A stretch of 62,000 nucleotides of DNA from Zygnema cylindricum. Taxonomy: Eukaryota; Streptophyta; Zygnematophyceae; Zygnematales; Zygnemataceae. The position numbers and the translations under genes are program-made. The notes under the pieces are model-generated. The model searched no databases. It was not told the DNA's origin and worked only from the letters and a program-made list of their open reading frames with translations. The stretch lies in contig JBBHKE010000519.1 in assembly GCA_037447655.1 (NCBI GenBank), positions 1 to 62,000 on the forward strand, read 5' to 3'. Shown here piece after piece: positions 23,101 through 34,079 of this stretch; positions within the stretch are counted from its first letter, which is position 1; each line of letters opens with the position of its first letter.

Positions 23101-24028
23101 GATAGGAAAAAGAAGAGCGATAGTGAGAGATGGAGGGAATAAAAAAAATTGCGACCAACTAACCCGATTTTTTCATCTTCGAGGTGGTTGTTGGAAAAAG
23201 TTCCAAAAGATGATATCCATGTCTCAATTGTTCTTCCCGTTACACACAATAAAAATTGATATTAGAATGACGATAAATCAATGACAAGCACGAAAAGGTA
23301 ACCATGGAGGTGAAATAGGAGGCGAAAGTTCCACCTCCTGTTCAATAAATGGAGAGATGTGGAAAATGGCGACGCAAACCTAAGTTCCCACGGATGGAAA
23401 AAAAAAGAATGGTTGTGATTCGTCAAGAAAGAATCTATTATTTGGTGGCTGTCCTCATTTGATGTTACCCTACGCCATATATCACAAACGCGAAATTTTG
23501 TGCGTTTACTCTATTTTATTTTATTTTATTACTCTAATTCGTGTGCCAAAGTAAACATCCACCTGTATTAATGTAAAAAGGTACTCTACATCAGGGTTCT
23601 TTTGTTAAATTTGCTTATTATTAGGGTAAACTTTACGTTGAATAATCCAGCATCCTGAAATAACGTTATATTCTGCTCTAATTCCTTGAAAGAACCTTAA
23701 TTAAAGTGAAAACAGTAAATGTTGGGGTTGACAGGTAAAGGTTAACGTCGTAGTTGAATCAGCTACGCTGATTTATTGAGAAATTTTGAACTTTCCACAT
23801 ACGACTTGTTTTATGTTCACATGGTCGACCATGCGGTCCACGGACGAACATATGCGAACGGATTTTTTGGCGACGCGATTTGATCCCTTTTTTCGAGTGC
23901 ACATTCACATGCGCGCCCGACTATGTTAAAGTATTTTTTGTATTTTTTTACTTCATAATGTACAGTTTTGTACGATCAAACACTGACCGTACACCATACT
24001 ATTTAAAATCGCAATAGACTAGAGTTAG
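23101..24028. other. Intergenic DNA, no gene seen
   Basis: The sequence is AT-rich with no convincing frame. Around 23958-24000, GTACAGTTTTGTACGATC and ACCGTACACCA resemble the interior of the MITE at 1140-1190, so a decayed fragment of that family may be present. Confidence 0.4.
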
Positions 24029-24767
24029 GGTATGGCCCCATGTACTTGTAACTCACCGAACCTACTTTGTTTGTTAGAGGGCGGATCCGGCGGACCCGTA
24101 TTTTAGGTGTCTCTATGTGTTCACTCGAAATTGCTTCTTAACTTTGTGACGATTGTATGTTTTGACAATACCTGTGACGGCTGTCAACTTGTACAATCTT
24201 TGTCACACCGTACTTTTTGAAACTTTTTGAAACGATTTGGCATGTCGCATTTCATTGCGTGACATCGTAGACGTACAGCCTTGCACCCGTGGCTGTACAA
24301 CATGCCTTGCCGTAAACCTCTCCGTCAGGCCGTCACGACTTAACAAATTTTCCACCTTCGCAGATTTTTCACCTGTACGTGGAAAGACACTCCACATCAA
24401 GACCCATTAAAAAAAAACCGTACAAGGTGCATGCGGACAAAAACGAACAGCCCTATACATTTTTCAGTCGTCAAAAACTCTTGAAAACTTTTCACACGTG
24501 GAAATATGTTTTACTATTTGTGCAAACGGTTCTACTTTGTTTAAAACACATTGCCGATGTGGTTTACGATCAGTTTGAAAATGACATGACAATGGGTCGA
24601 AAACACACAAGACGATAAATTTTAGTACATCCCAAGTTCGACGATGACGCAAACTTTACTTTACAAATTTACTATTTCTTCGTACGGTGGCAACTTAGGC
24701 AGTACGACACTAAGTTTTAAAGGAAAACGACAGAAAAAAACCCGTACTTAGCCACATCGGGCCGTAC
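24029..24767. mobile_element. TIR DNA element R1, copy b
   Basis: This second copy of the element at 350-1676 lacks the nested MITE. It has the same ends, GGGTATGGCCCCATGTA and a right end with GGGCCGTAC. The shared blocks diverge by substitutions and small indels. No coding capacity is recognised. Confidence 0.55.
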
Positions 24768-24827
24768 CTTTATTAACGCTAATCGAAAAGACCCCTAAAG
24801 AGTGTAAAGATTAAAATATAATTATTA

Positions 24828-25660
24828 ATTCTAGGGAATTGCTAATCGCAGAGACTATTTTTTGTCAGAAATTGTACATTTGAAGTACAGTTTAGTACAA
24901 ACTACGTACCTTTGATTTTAGATTTGACGGTCAATCTGTCGAACAACTTTGACTTGCGAAATATTGTAAATATTGTAACGGCGGTTAAAAAAGTGTCGCG
25001 TCGACCATCACAAAAAAAAAAAAAAATCACACGGCCGGCGCAGGTTTACTGTAACAAAACTGCAACAGCCACATATAATTAAAATGGCTGCGCGCAGGTA
25101 GTTCACACTGACATTTGACTTGAACGCTGACACAAATTAAAGGACGACGTACAACATGTATGAACTCGCATGAAACAAAATAAACTTAGTACAAAATAAA
25201 AAAGCATACCCGCTTTTAAATATCGATGAAACTAAAATGACGCGTCGTCACGCGCGACCAAATGAAGTCACACTATTTATGAATCAACACACGTACTTCA
25301 CGGGTTGAGCATCCCAGTTCGTGAGTAGATTTAAGTCAAATGTGTGTGAACTACTTGCGCGCAGCCATTTTATTTATATGTGGCTGCTGCAGTTTTGTTA
25401 CAATAAACCTGCAATTCTGTGTCACCTACGCCGGCCGTGTGATTTTTTTTTTTTTTATCACGGTCGACGTTCGCAAGCGCGACACTTTTTTAACAGCCGT
25501 TACAATATTTCGCCAGTCAAAGTTGTTCGACGGATTGACAGTCAAATCTTAAATCAAAGGTACGTAGCTTGTACGAAACTGTACTTCAAATGTACAATTT
25601 CTGACAACTACCTGCGCGCAGCAAAAATAGTCTCCGCGATTAGCAATTCCCTAATTCTAT
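24828..25660. repeat. Long fold-back repeat (arms of about 300 bp)
   Basis: The left arm (24828-25126) and right arm (25329-25660) are inverted copies separated by about 200 bp. Corresponding segments include GGGAATTGCTAATCGC and its complement GCGATTAGCAATTCCC, and CACGGCCGGC/GCCGGCCGTG next to long A and T runs. Arm divergence is modest. The right arm carries an extra CTACCTGCGCGCAG that also occurs near the loop. It may be a fold-back element or a MITE with very long inverted repeats. Transcription would give a long hairpin RNA. Confidence 0.85.
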
Positions 25661-25823
25661 TTAAGAATTTGGGTCAAAATTTGGGGACACCGAATTTGCG
25701 TTGTTAACCCTAATAGCGATTCACGGTGTACTGTATTGTACTGTACGGTAGAGTTCACGTACCCGTACATCAAGCTTCACATTGACGGTTCAAATTCCAA
25801 AAACATAAAATCTTTGTCTGTAT

Positions 25824-26117
25824 CTCGCCATCGTCACATGCCAAGTTCGGATGAACGTACGGTTGGAAGCTTGGTCCTTGTCGTACGGCATCCAAAGGCT
25901 ATAGTACTTTCCAGGGATTTCCTGTGTACCTCCTGATTGCCTTATCATCGACGGTCTCCATCGTACATATCTCGCCATCGGGCCAGAAGCGAAGTCCGAT
26001 CGACGACGCTCGTTCACCGTACGGGTGGAATCTTGGTCCTTAGTCGTACGGCATCCGAAGGCTACTGTAGAGTTCCTCTGTACCGCCTGAGTGCCGTACA
26101 GACGTTTCCCTGGCACT
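25824..26117 (+). repeat. 147-bp imperfect tandem duplication
   Basis: Two units start with CTCGCCATCG at 25824 and 25971. They share the order GTACGG, GGAA, CTTGGTCCTT, GTCGTACGGCATCC and TGTACC at matching positions. The units are GTAC-rich and sit 200-500 bp upstream of the LRR gene start, so a promoter role is possible but not shown. Confidence 0.65.
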
Positions 26118-26322
26118 ACCTGGATGCCGTACAACAGATGTATTTTGCTTATAATGTTATCTAAAAGTAAAAGACCAAGAAAAAGTTAAAGAAGAAAAAG
26201 AGGAAAGAGGCTGTCCACTAAAGGAGATGTTTTGAATATATAATTGGTTAAACGAAAACATCCACGTAGACCTTTGTTTAAAAAGCCTTTTTCTCTCTGT
26301 GTGACGTGACGAGTCCGTAGCC

Positions 26323-26419
26323 ATGGCGGCCAGCTTTGTCCTCGTGGCAATGCTGAGCATAGCGTGCCACGTGGCACTCGTAAGGGGATACTACGGCTAC
26401 GACGATACGATGGTAGAGG
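26323..26419 (+). CDS. LRR gene exon 1, signal peptide
   Basis: It begins M-A-A-S-F-V-L-V-A-M-L-S-I-A-C-H-V-A-L-V with a strongly hydrophobic core, ending near R-G before a Tyr/Gly/Asp-rich stretch. That is a typical secretory signal. The ATG has a CCATGG context. The donor GTGATT at 26420 gives phase 1, which fits the next exon. The donor choice is inferred from phase. Confidence 0.6.
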
Positions 26420-27054
26420 GTGATTGTACGACTTCCCCAATTTTAGCCCTTTTTTTCTCTTTTTCTTGCAATGATGGGTTTTTAAAGCCAAATCTGTAAA
26501 CGTTTCAAGATGGGACGTCGTCTTAACGTTTTTGTTGAAGTTTAAAGCCTCGATCCGTCACACAAAGTAATTTTTAAATGGTTTCTGATGCTAGATCTTT
26601 CCGGCAAACTATACGTTAGTGTTTGTGAAGTTGTTTTTTATATTGAATATGAGAACTTGGGAAAAATGTCAAAATTGAAGGAGCATTAAAAAGGCTCGAA
26701 ATCCCACACAACAAATAAAAAACAAAACGTTAATCGGTTTGTTTTCCCACAACCCAATTTTCCTTTAAAAATGAACCAATTTTAAGTTTTTTGTAATTTA
26801 AAAAAATTTGGCTAAAAGAACCACCTTCCACTAACTTTTATGAATTAACCAAAAGGTTAACGGTGTTGAATCGCTGGTGTTTTTTTTTTAAAAGACGCCG
26901 AAGCACAACACTACTTCGCGTGCGATCCAAGCGTCCACAAAACATCACTCTAACTGGCTCCACTAAGACCTCTCTCCCAAATCGAAGTTGTTACACGTGC
27001 AATTTTTTTGTCTGATTCGCTTGAGTATGGCCTCTGTCTCTGCGGATTCTGCAG

Positions 27055-27157
27055 TAATTTCACTGTTATTTATGAGTGAGACCATGAGGAACTTTCCCGA
27101 AATCAAATGCAACAACGAATTTTTCTCATGCGATATTGAAGGCTATGTGACAGGAAT
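27055..27157 (+). CDS. LRR gene exon 2, LRR N-terminal cap
   Basis: The acceptor is GCAG at 27051-27054 and the donor GTGAGT at 27158. The encoded part includes IKCNNEFFSCDIEGYVTG. This is the Cys-containing cap that precedes plant LRRs and leads in frame into INLSDNLLSG of the next exon. It ends in phase 2, as expected for plant LRR genes. Confidence 0.65.
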
Positions 27158-27695
27158 GTGAGTATCTATTTCTTCGGTCCTTAAATTTTGCACTAAAATC
27201 TGCACTCAAACTGTTCTAAATTTGGGTTCATTTGTTGCGTGTAAACTTTGCTGCGATTTGATTTGAGATGGACTTGCGCTTGTATGGTTGAGACGGGCCA
27301 ATGGTGGATGGAAAAAGGAGAGAAAAAGGGGGGAGGGGTGATGAACAACCTCGCTAATGGTTCACGGAGAGGGTTACAGAGACCTGCGAGGCAGAGGAAT
27401 GACGGGGACGATTTTGGACACACTCGTCTTCATCCAACGATTATCATACATGTTAGTATATAGGGAGCGACTCGATGTATCTCATATGCAATGATAAGAT
27501 AATGAAGAAGAATAAGACTAAGAACTAAGAGTCGAGGGAATGATAATTGAGAATGAGGATTGAGAATGAGTACCGAGGATGAGAAAACTATGTGTTCTCC
27601 AAGCTTTTCTTTTTGTTTGAATCAAAGCCATTTTTTAAGTCTTGTTGTATAAAAGATGTTCGGGTGGTGGGGGGTGAGGAAGCGAGGTGTCACAG

Positions 27696-27767
27696 AAACC
27701 TGAGCGACAACCTGTTGAGTGGAAGCATTCCTGGTGGCATCGGTCAATTACAAACCCTCGAATACTT
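27696..27767 (+). CDS. LRR gene exon 3, one LRR unit
   Basis: This 72-nt exon has acceptor CACAG and donor GTAATA. It encodes NLSDNLLSGSIPGGIGQLQT plus LEYL, which fits the plant extracellular LRR consensus with GSIP at the expected place. Confidence 0.85.
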
Positions 27768-28206
27768 GTAATACACATTGTACCAAATTAACAAATAACA
27801 TTAATGATTTAATAAGCAATGGGCGTCTCAAAAGGTGGGCTAGATGGGGTTGTTAAGCAAGTGGAAAATTTGATGAAGAAGGAATTATTTTTAAACTTTG
27901 AAGTTACGAGAAGTGAGTCTTTGATAGTGTCAAACATTTTTTTAGCTTTTGCCTTTAGATGTCCACTTTGTGGGGATAGGGAGGGGTTAGAAAGGGTGAT
28001 AAGCAATGGTTTGAGCAAAATATATTAGTAGAAATTGTTAGCCTATTGAGATGACAAGTTTAAAGAATACTTGTGATTGCCTTTTCACCATTTGTGGTTC
28101 AAGAATTGACGTTATGTGTATTTCCAAAATTTCAATGTTACATTTGTTTTTAAATTAACTTGCTTTCGATATCCGTTATAGGGCTATTGGGAGGCATGGG
28201 ATACAG

Positions 28207-28278
28207 AAATATGGCGAACAACCGGTTGAGTGAAAGCATTCCAGGGTCCATCGGTGAACTGCGCTCTCTTCAAACCTT
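28207..28278 (+). CDS. LRR gene exon 4, one LRR unit
   Basis: This 72-nt exon has acceptor ACAG and donor GTAAGG. It encodes NMANNRLSESIPGSIGELRS plus LQTL in the same phase. Confidence 0.85.
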
Positions 28279-28523
28279 GTAAGGCACATTACAATAATAC
28301 TCGTTAAGAAACTTTTGCCATTGATATCTGATTCAATCCACGAGTGGGGTCTCTGGAGTCAGGATTAAGGAGGAAAGGCGGAGGGAATAGGACCTCAGAG
28401 AACAAGAATTTATCTATATAAATTGATGTTTTCAAGCATTATTCATAAATTTGGTTAAAATGTGTTTGTTACTTTTATTTATTTCTATTTTTTTTAAATT
28501 GGTGAGGATGGTGGATGCCACAG

Positions 28524-28595
28524 AGACTTGAGTTCCAACCAGTTGTTTAGAAGCATTCCAAAGTCTATCGGTCAATTGACATCTCTTCAACAGTT
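28524..28595 (+). CDS. LRR gene exon 5, one LRR unit
   Basis: This 72-nt exon has acceptor CACAG and donor GTAAGA. It encodes DLSSNQLFRSIPKSIGQLTS plus LQQL. The intron that follows is recognisably similar to the intron after exon 3, which indicates a tandem duplication of exon-intron units. Confidence 0.85.
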
Positions 28596-29308
28596 GTAAG
28601 ACATATACAAATATACTATACCAGATAAATACATAAGAATTATGATTTAATAAACACTTGCCAGCTCAAGGTATGGGGCAAGTTTGCGATGTTAAGCTAG
28701 TGGACTTTTTGAGAAAAAGAAAAAATAAATAAATTTTTAAAGTTACAAGATGAGATGAAAAGTGAGTGTTTTGTAGTGTCAAACATTTTTTTACCTTTTT
28801 TCTTTACATTTCCACTTCATGGGAATAAAGAGGGGTGAAAAAGTTGATTACTGGTGGTTTCAACAAAATATAATGGTAAATTTTGATAGCCTACTAGGAT
28901 GATATACTTTAACAATGTTGATAATTTTGTGGTTCGATAATGAAAATTATGTGAATTTTAAAAATATCAATAGTTTAATAAAAGCAATTTAATACTAGCA
29001 TAAACAAGTAAATTACCGTTGTAATAATTTATTGTTGATGGTGATTCAACATCTTTAAAAGATGATCAAATCACGCTACATTTCAAGTAAAACGAGGATT
29101 TGAATTTTGTAAGGGGGTAATAGACAAGTAGTGTTGTTCTCATCTTAAAAGCATCTAATCAGATGGCATATTAGTCTCTCAATGTTGGAAATTGCAATGT
29201 TGAGAAATCTAATTAAAATATGTTTGGAACTTTCTTTTAATTTGTAAAATCTTGCTTTTGATATTAATAGTAAGGTCATTGGCGGTGTGGTTATTGGTCG
29301 TGTCACAG

Positions 29309-29379
29309 ATTTCTAAACGACAACTTTTTGGGTGGAATCATTCCGTCGGTCATCGCCCAAATGATTCCTTGAACAAAGT
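29309..29379 (+). CDS. LRR gene exon 6, LRR unit with 1-nt deletion
   Basis: The acceptor is CACAG and the donor GTAAGT, but the exon is 71 nt. It reads FLNDNFLGGIIPSVIAQM and then shifts frame in ATTCC. One added T would restore the 72-nt unit. This is either real decay or a sequencing error. Confidence 0.75.
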
Positions 29380-29460
29380 GTAAGTCACGTTCCATTCGGA
29401 AAAAAATATAATGTTCATTTATTGAACCAAAATATTGTATTATTGCAGTTCCCATCGAAG

Positions 29461-29512
29461 GTTACAAGGGGGGGCCGGGGGGGGGGGGGGGAGGGGGGAA
29501 AAGGCGTTGGAG
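29461..29512 (+). repeat. Poly-G-rich run in LRR gene intron region
   Basis: Long G runs interrupted by CC and A occur right after a possible acceptor (TATTGCAG, 29441-29448). Runs of this kind are prone to assembly error and could hide an exon. Confidence 0.6.
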
Positions 29513-30136
29513 CGTTCAAGCAACTAAACTTGGACATGGACGATCACGTTGATTTTGTAGTTGTAATGCGGTCATGGGATAATGCGGAAAGTAACCCAAA
29601 GAGCTTGAATCTTTTCACATTTTTTTTTTTTTAAATAGTTTTGCTTTCAATAATTCCTAGTATTTTCTGGTTTTATTTTGGGGTAATCTGAACAAATGGA
29701 AATTTTTGAAAATAAAAAAATAAGTCAATGCAAACTATCAGAAAAGTACATTGTACTTTTGGAGGTTTTTAGCAAATTCTAGTACAAAAATCATCACAAT
29801 GTTGACAAAATTTTAGGATAAAATTGATTACATACATTATTGAATATTAGAGTCAATTACGTATGCAACTTCAAATGTTTTTCATCAATTTTTAGGTTGG
29901 AACATTAAATTAACTTTTCAAGTGATATTTTTTTCTTATTTGTCAAAGGAAAATTCTGATATGTTTTGAGATTTTGTCAATCATATCGACTCCTTCAAAA
30001 TCATTTTCTTGTCTGTGACTCCTCTTACACATTTTTATGGCTAACTAGCTTATTATTTTTTGTGGGTGACTCCTCTCATACATTTTTATAGCTAACTAGC
30101 TTATTATTTTCTGCGGTCGGCTGGCTACCTGTACAG

Positions 30137-30421
30137 TGCACTTTCCGGTAACTACTTAGTCGGGCCAATTACCAATGTTAATGGACTCCTTACATATAAA
30201 GTCCTCTCAACCAATTGCCTATTTGGTTCGAGCCTCCCATCAGGATGCAACTTTAAAGAACAGCGAAGGAAAAGCGAATGCGACGTGCTTTGCAACGCGA
30301 CACAAACAGGAGGATCTTGTGGGGGGAGCCAGTATCTGCTTTCGTGACACGTATAAAAACGCATGGGCATGTGAATGCAATGAGGGATACACCGAACAAT
30401 TTAGCAAGTACACTTGCGAAA
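30137..30421 (+). CDS. LRR gene exon, LRR end plus EGF-like module
   Basis: The acceptor is GTACAG and the donor GTAAGT. The exon starts in phase 2 with ALSGNYLVGPIT, a last LRR. After a Cys-containing linker comes an EGF-like pattern, with spacing C-x8-C-x5-C-x10-C-x1-C-x12-C, ending ACECNEGYTEQFSKYTC. The second half is in another frame because of an extra G in GGGGGG near 30320. The six-Cys spacing matches the EGF family. Confidence 0.7.
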
Positions 30422-30815
30422 GTAAGTTCTTCCCCACAAGACGAATGTCATCAATAAAAATCTTTGCCAATCGTATAAAATTTTTTTAATGATATGTCAC
30501 TCAATCGTATGTATGGTTCTTCTTACTGTAATGTTTATACAACTGGTTAAGACTGCAATAATGACTTGTGATATGAATGTAGGTGTTGGTCCGTATTCTT
30601 TCAATAACTGGAAATGTAAACATGTTGCCTAGAGGTGTTTTTTCATTTTTAGTCTAACACATCCAGATTTTCATTAGTTTTATTCATTAACACTCTATTT
30701 TAAACTTTTAGAGTGACCAAAAAGACATAGAAGTGATATAAGATTTTGGTTATACATAAGTTAAATATGGTATCATGAAAACTAGTGCCTACAAATTGTT
30801 TTTTTGTCATGTCAG

Positions 30816-31429
30816 TTGACAAACCACCACCTCCCCTCCGTCCTCCACCCACACGCCAACCGCCACGCAAGCCACCCCCATTCCCTCCACCTCCTCCAAA
30901 ACCTTTTGCTCGTTTACCTCTACCCCCTCCACGTGTCTTACTTCCATCTCCTTCACCTAGTCAAACCATTCTTCCACCACGTTTACCTCTGGCTCTCCCA
31001 CCATTCGTTCGTCCGTCTCCTAAGCCTCCTCCACCAACTCGTTTTCCACCTCCTCGGTCTTCTCCACCCTTCTTTCGTTTGTCTCCTTCCCCTCCTCCAC
31101 CACCAGCGAGTATTCCACCATGTTCTCCTCCGCTCCATCCATAATTCTTTGTTCCATCTTCTTTACCTCCACGTCCACCATTTCTTATTCCACGACGTTC
31201 ACCTTCAAAGCCTCCACCGTTGTCTCGTAAACCTCCACCTTTTGTTATTCGACCTCCTCCATCTCCTCGGTCATTTTTCTGTACATCACCTTTGCCGCCT
31301 ACTCCTCGAACTTGTTTTCCACCAAAGTCACCTCCCTTTCGTCCACCATTTTCTCGCCCGTCTCCTTTGCCTCCTCCACCTGGCCGTCTTCCACCAAAGT
31401 CACCTCAATCACCGCCAAAGACTTCATAA
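30816..31429 (+). CDS. LRR gene last exon, proline-rich tail
   Basis: The acceptor is GTCAG. About 204 codons, mostly Pro with Ser, Arg, Phe and Leu, have many runs of three to five Pro, beginning DKPPPPLRPPPTRQPP and ending at TAA 31427. An in-frame TAA at 31142-31144 divides it, but the same frame and composition continue after it. This resembles extensin/LRX C-terminal domains. Clear Ser-Pro4 repeats and Tyr cross-link motifs are not seen. Confidence 0.7.
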
Positions 31430-32454
31430 TCTCCACTACCCTTATAAAACCTCGTATCCTCTTTTAAAGGTAAATTTCAAGGAACAATACTCAAATCACT
31501 AACAACTGTGAAACATAGAGTCATCAAATTTTTTAAAGTTGTTAAACATCAATACAACAACAATCCCCAATAGCCACAATGACTAATAAGAAAACATTTG
31601 TTCCCTATACTTATTCTAAAGGAAAAACCAAGTAAACCAGGATGAGTTTTTCTCAATTATTGATATAGAAAGATAACAATGACAACAATAAATTGCACAA
31701 TAAACACTCAATATGGAATGTATTCCTCCATAATTCAATATATTCAAAACAACGTAAGTACAAAGCTTATTTACTCTTTGAACTTTCAACGCCTCCAAAA
31801 CAAACTACGCCTCCAAAAAGAAAAACCAACTACTAAGTTTCAACATATACATATGGACACGACTAGGAACGACTAAGTGTCAACGTGGCGAAACGTCACA
31901 AAACTACACGACCGACAACTGGCAGCCTTCCTCGACTACACCATCAATCGCTAGTAGAGTATATAACGCCAATTCGGTGCCATTTTTTCAAAAAAAAAAC
32001 CCGAAATATAATCCATAATTCTATTTTTTCCATTATTCTAATTAAGATTTTTTTTCAATTAACTTTAATAATGGAAGTACACTGCGATGGAAATAGTGTG
32101 GCGTATTGTAAGGGTATCTCCGTATGAAATGGTACTTTTTGAATTTCAAAGGCATAAAAAGACACTTAACATTATATCGCAAACATGTGAATGTGCATTG
32201 GAAAAAAAAGACGCAAACTCGTCAACAAAAATCACGTTCTCATATTTTCGTCCGTTGATCGTCTGCATAGCGCGACGGCGTATGAATTGTCAGATTTTGT
32301 ACGGATACACATATTATTGTAAACATCAAAAGGGTGGGTATTTATTATTCAAGAAAACCCAAATTACAGATAGGGATTAATAAGAATATATATATATATT
32401 TTTTTTCAAAAAACAAAATTTCCCGATTAGTGTTAATAACACTAATATCTATCT
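31430..32454. other. Region downstream of LRR gene, no gene seen
   Basis: The sequence is AT-rich. No frame has a recognisable motif. It contains the presumed 3' UTR of the LRR gene and unassigned sequence up to the E5 boundary. Confidence 0.4.
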
Positions 32455-33050
32455 TATAGGAACTAAGGATCCATGGTTGCATTTGGGTGGAAACAATACT
32501 GACATCACCACTTGGAGTGATGCCAGCTATGTGGATGCTCCTATGAGGAGATGCCTGGATATGTATTGTATGTGGGTAATGGGGCTTGCTGTTGGAGCAA
32601 CAAGCAGTATTGTATGTGGGTAATGGGGCTTGCTGTTGGAGCAACAAGCAGTTAAAGGTCATTGCTCAGTCCACCATTGAGGTTGAATACATGGCTTCTT
32701 GCTCTACTGTAAAAGAGCTAATGTGGGTCAAGTCTTTGCTTGGTGAGCTTGGTCATTTTAAGAGTGGTGTCCAAAAAGTGTTTTGTGATAATCACGATGT
32801 CATTGCCATTTATGCAAATCTTAAACATCACTTTAAAGCCAAACACATGGACATTAGACTTAGTTTTGTTAGAGAGAAAGTAGAAAACAAGAGAATCAGT
32901 TTGGAGTATAAACCGGATAGTGAAATGGTAGCAGATATGATAACCAAACCTGTGCCTTCACCTAAACTAATTTTGTGCCTTCACCTGAACTAATTTTGTG
33001 CCAGGAGAAGTGTTGTCTTAAAATAAAGAGTGACTAGAAAATAACGGGAG
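32455..33050 (+). pseudogene. E5 copia RNase H remnant
   Basis: This plus-strand pol 3' end begins abruptly within RNase H (LHLGGNNTDITTWSDASY), continues with a disturbed VLYVGNGACCWS, and then VFCDNHDVIAIYANLKHHF to the C-terminus near 32990. A stretch of about 40-50 bp (TATTGTATGTGGGTAATGGG...) is tandemly duplicated near 32563-32650. The purine tract AAAATAACGGGAG precedes the LTR. Everything upstream is deleted. Confidence 0.85.
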
Positions 33051-34073
33051 TGTAGAAATAAAAGGCTATTTTAGTATTTTCTAGGTTTTGTAAAATGCAG
33101 AAAAGAAGCAAAGGCAGTCTGCCTCTAACTCCGACACTTCTCGTAGTCATTGAAAGTTGGAGAGGGAGATAGAGCCATGGCCGCCTATGCTATCCAGACG
33201 GGGTCAAACATTAGATTGGTAGATTTACCAAACTAGTTATTCACGGGACCGGGATTTGAACTTGGTACTTGCAGTCCATCATATTCGCTGGTAGCCGGTA
33301 GCCTTAGCCAATTAGACTAGCATCAAGGTTATGCGATATAGGGTTTGATAATTAGATAAATATGTACACGTAGGCTATTTCATTTAACGGGATATTTGGA
33401 CACAGAAACAGTTTGTAATGTACGGCATACGGTATATCCAAAACGGATACCGCGCAATTTGTTTTGAAGGTGAAACAAATATTGCGCAAGTATTTATGAC
33501 GGCTACGATTGAAATCCGGTTTAATGTGATAGCAGCGAAGCATGTCGAGATCGTGGAATTGTTTTTTGGCGGTTTGCAGTCATTGTCACATCGAATGACA
33601 CGTGGCACAACCATATTGTAATACGGCATCTTTGGGGATTACAGGAACGAATCCAAAAATGACATGTGTCGCCTTGTTGGTCATGTCGTACAATCGCCAC
33701 ACATAAAGTACAGTGGCACCTATATTTTTCTGTACGATAAAGTATTATAATTGGTGCCAAACTTCAGTATACAGAGTTTTAAAGAGAGATAGGACTTTGA
33801 AAAATTTGAAAGATTGGACCCTCTCTCTAAGAGAGCTTCTGTTCAAAAGGTCAAATTTGACCCTTTATAATTTTCTACTCAAAGGAGCAATTTGAGATAT
33901 TCTTTTTGGGATCAACTTAAGGAAGTCTTACCTTCACAAGGGTGAAGGTGGCTAGAGTTTTTATTTGCCAGGGTGGCAGTTATTCTTGCCGAAAACACAA
34001 AGGGGTCAGGGTTATCCAAGAGGCTTCGTGGGAGCTGCCTACTCTAAGGACCTATGGAGGTCTCAAAGTTGCA
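33051..34073 (+). repeat. E5 3' LTR
   Basis: This 1023-bp LTR begins TGTAGAAATAAAAGG and ends CAAAGTTGCA. It retains the hairpins CTTCAC-AAG-GTGAAG and TGCCA-GGG-TGGCA near 33930-33980. The right boundary abuts gypsy integrase sequence, so E5 inserted into or recombined with the gypsy element. Confidence 0.85.
33243..33326 (-). other. Antisense tRNA-like module in E5 LTR
   Basis: The minus strand reads TAGTCTAATTGGCTAAGGC, a very tRNA-like D arm and A box. About 50 nt later comes AGTTCAAATCCCGG, a good B box and T arm. No T4 tract follows closely. Confidence 0.65.
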
Positions 34074-34079
34074 GTATAC

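Larger units (their letters stand above)
26323..31429 (+). pseudogene. LRR-EGF-proline-rich extracellular protein gene
   Basis: The spliced model encodes a secreted or wall-associated protein. In order it has a signal peptide, an LRR N-terminal cap, four or more LRRs (one 72-nt exon each), an LRR end, a six-cysteine EGF-like module and a long proline-rich extensin-like tail. Splice phases agree across exons 1-5 and between the last two exons. The layout recalls plant LRR-extensins, but the EGF-like module is not standard for them. Three lesions prevent full translation: a 1-nt deletion in the exon at 29309, one extra G in a run near 30320 and a TAA at 31142. They could be sequencing errors or true decay. 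Exons between 29380 and 30136 are uncertain. Confidence 0.65.

Noticed and set aside
30804-31502. 232-codon ORF rich in His and Leu overlapping the proline-rich exon
   Set aside because: It is the shifted frame of a repetitive CCTCCACC-type sequence. The proline-rich frame is the one that agrees with the splice phase.
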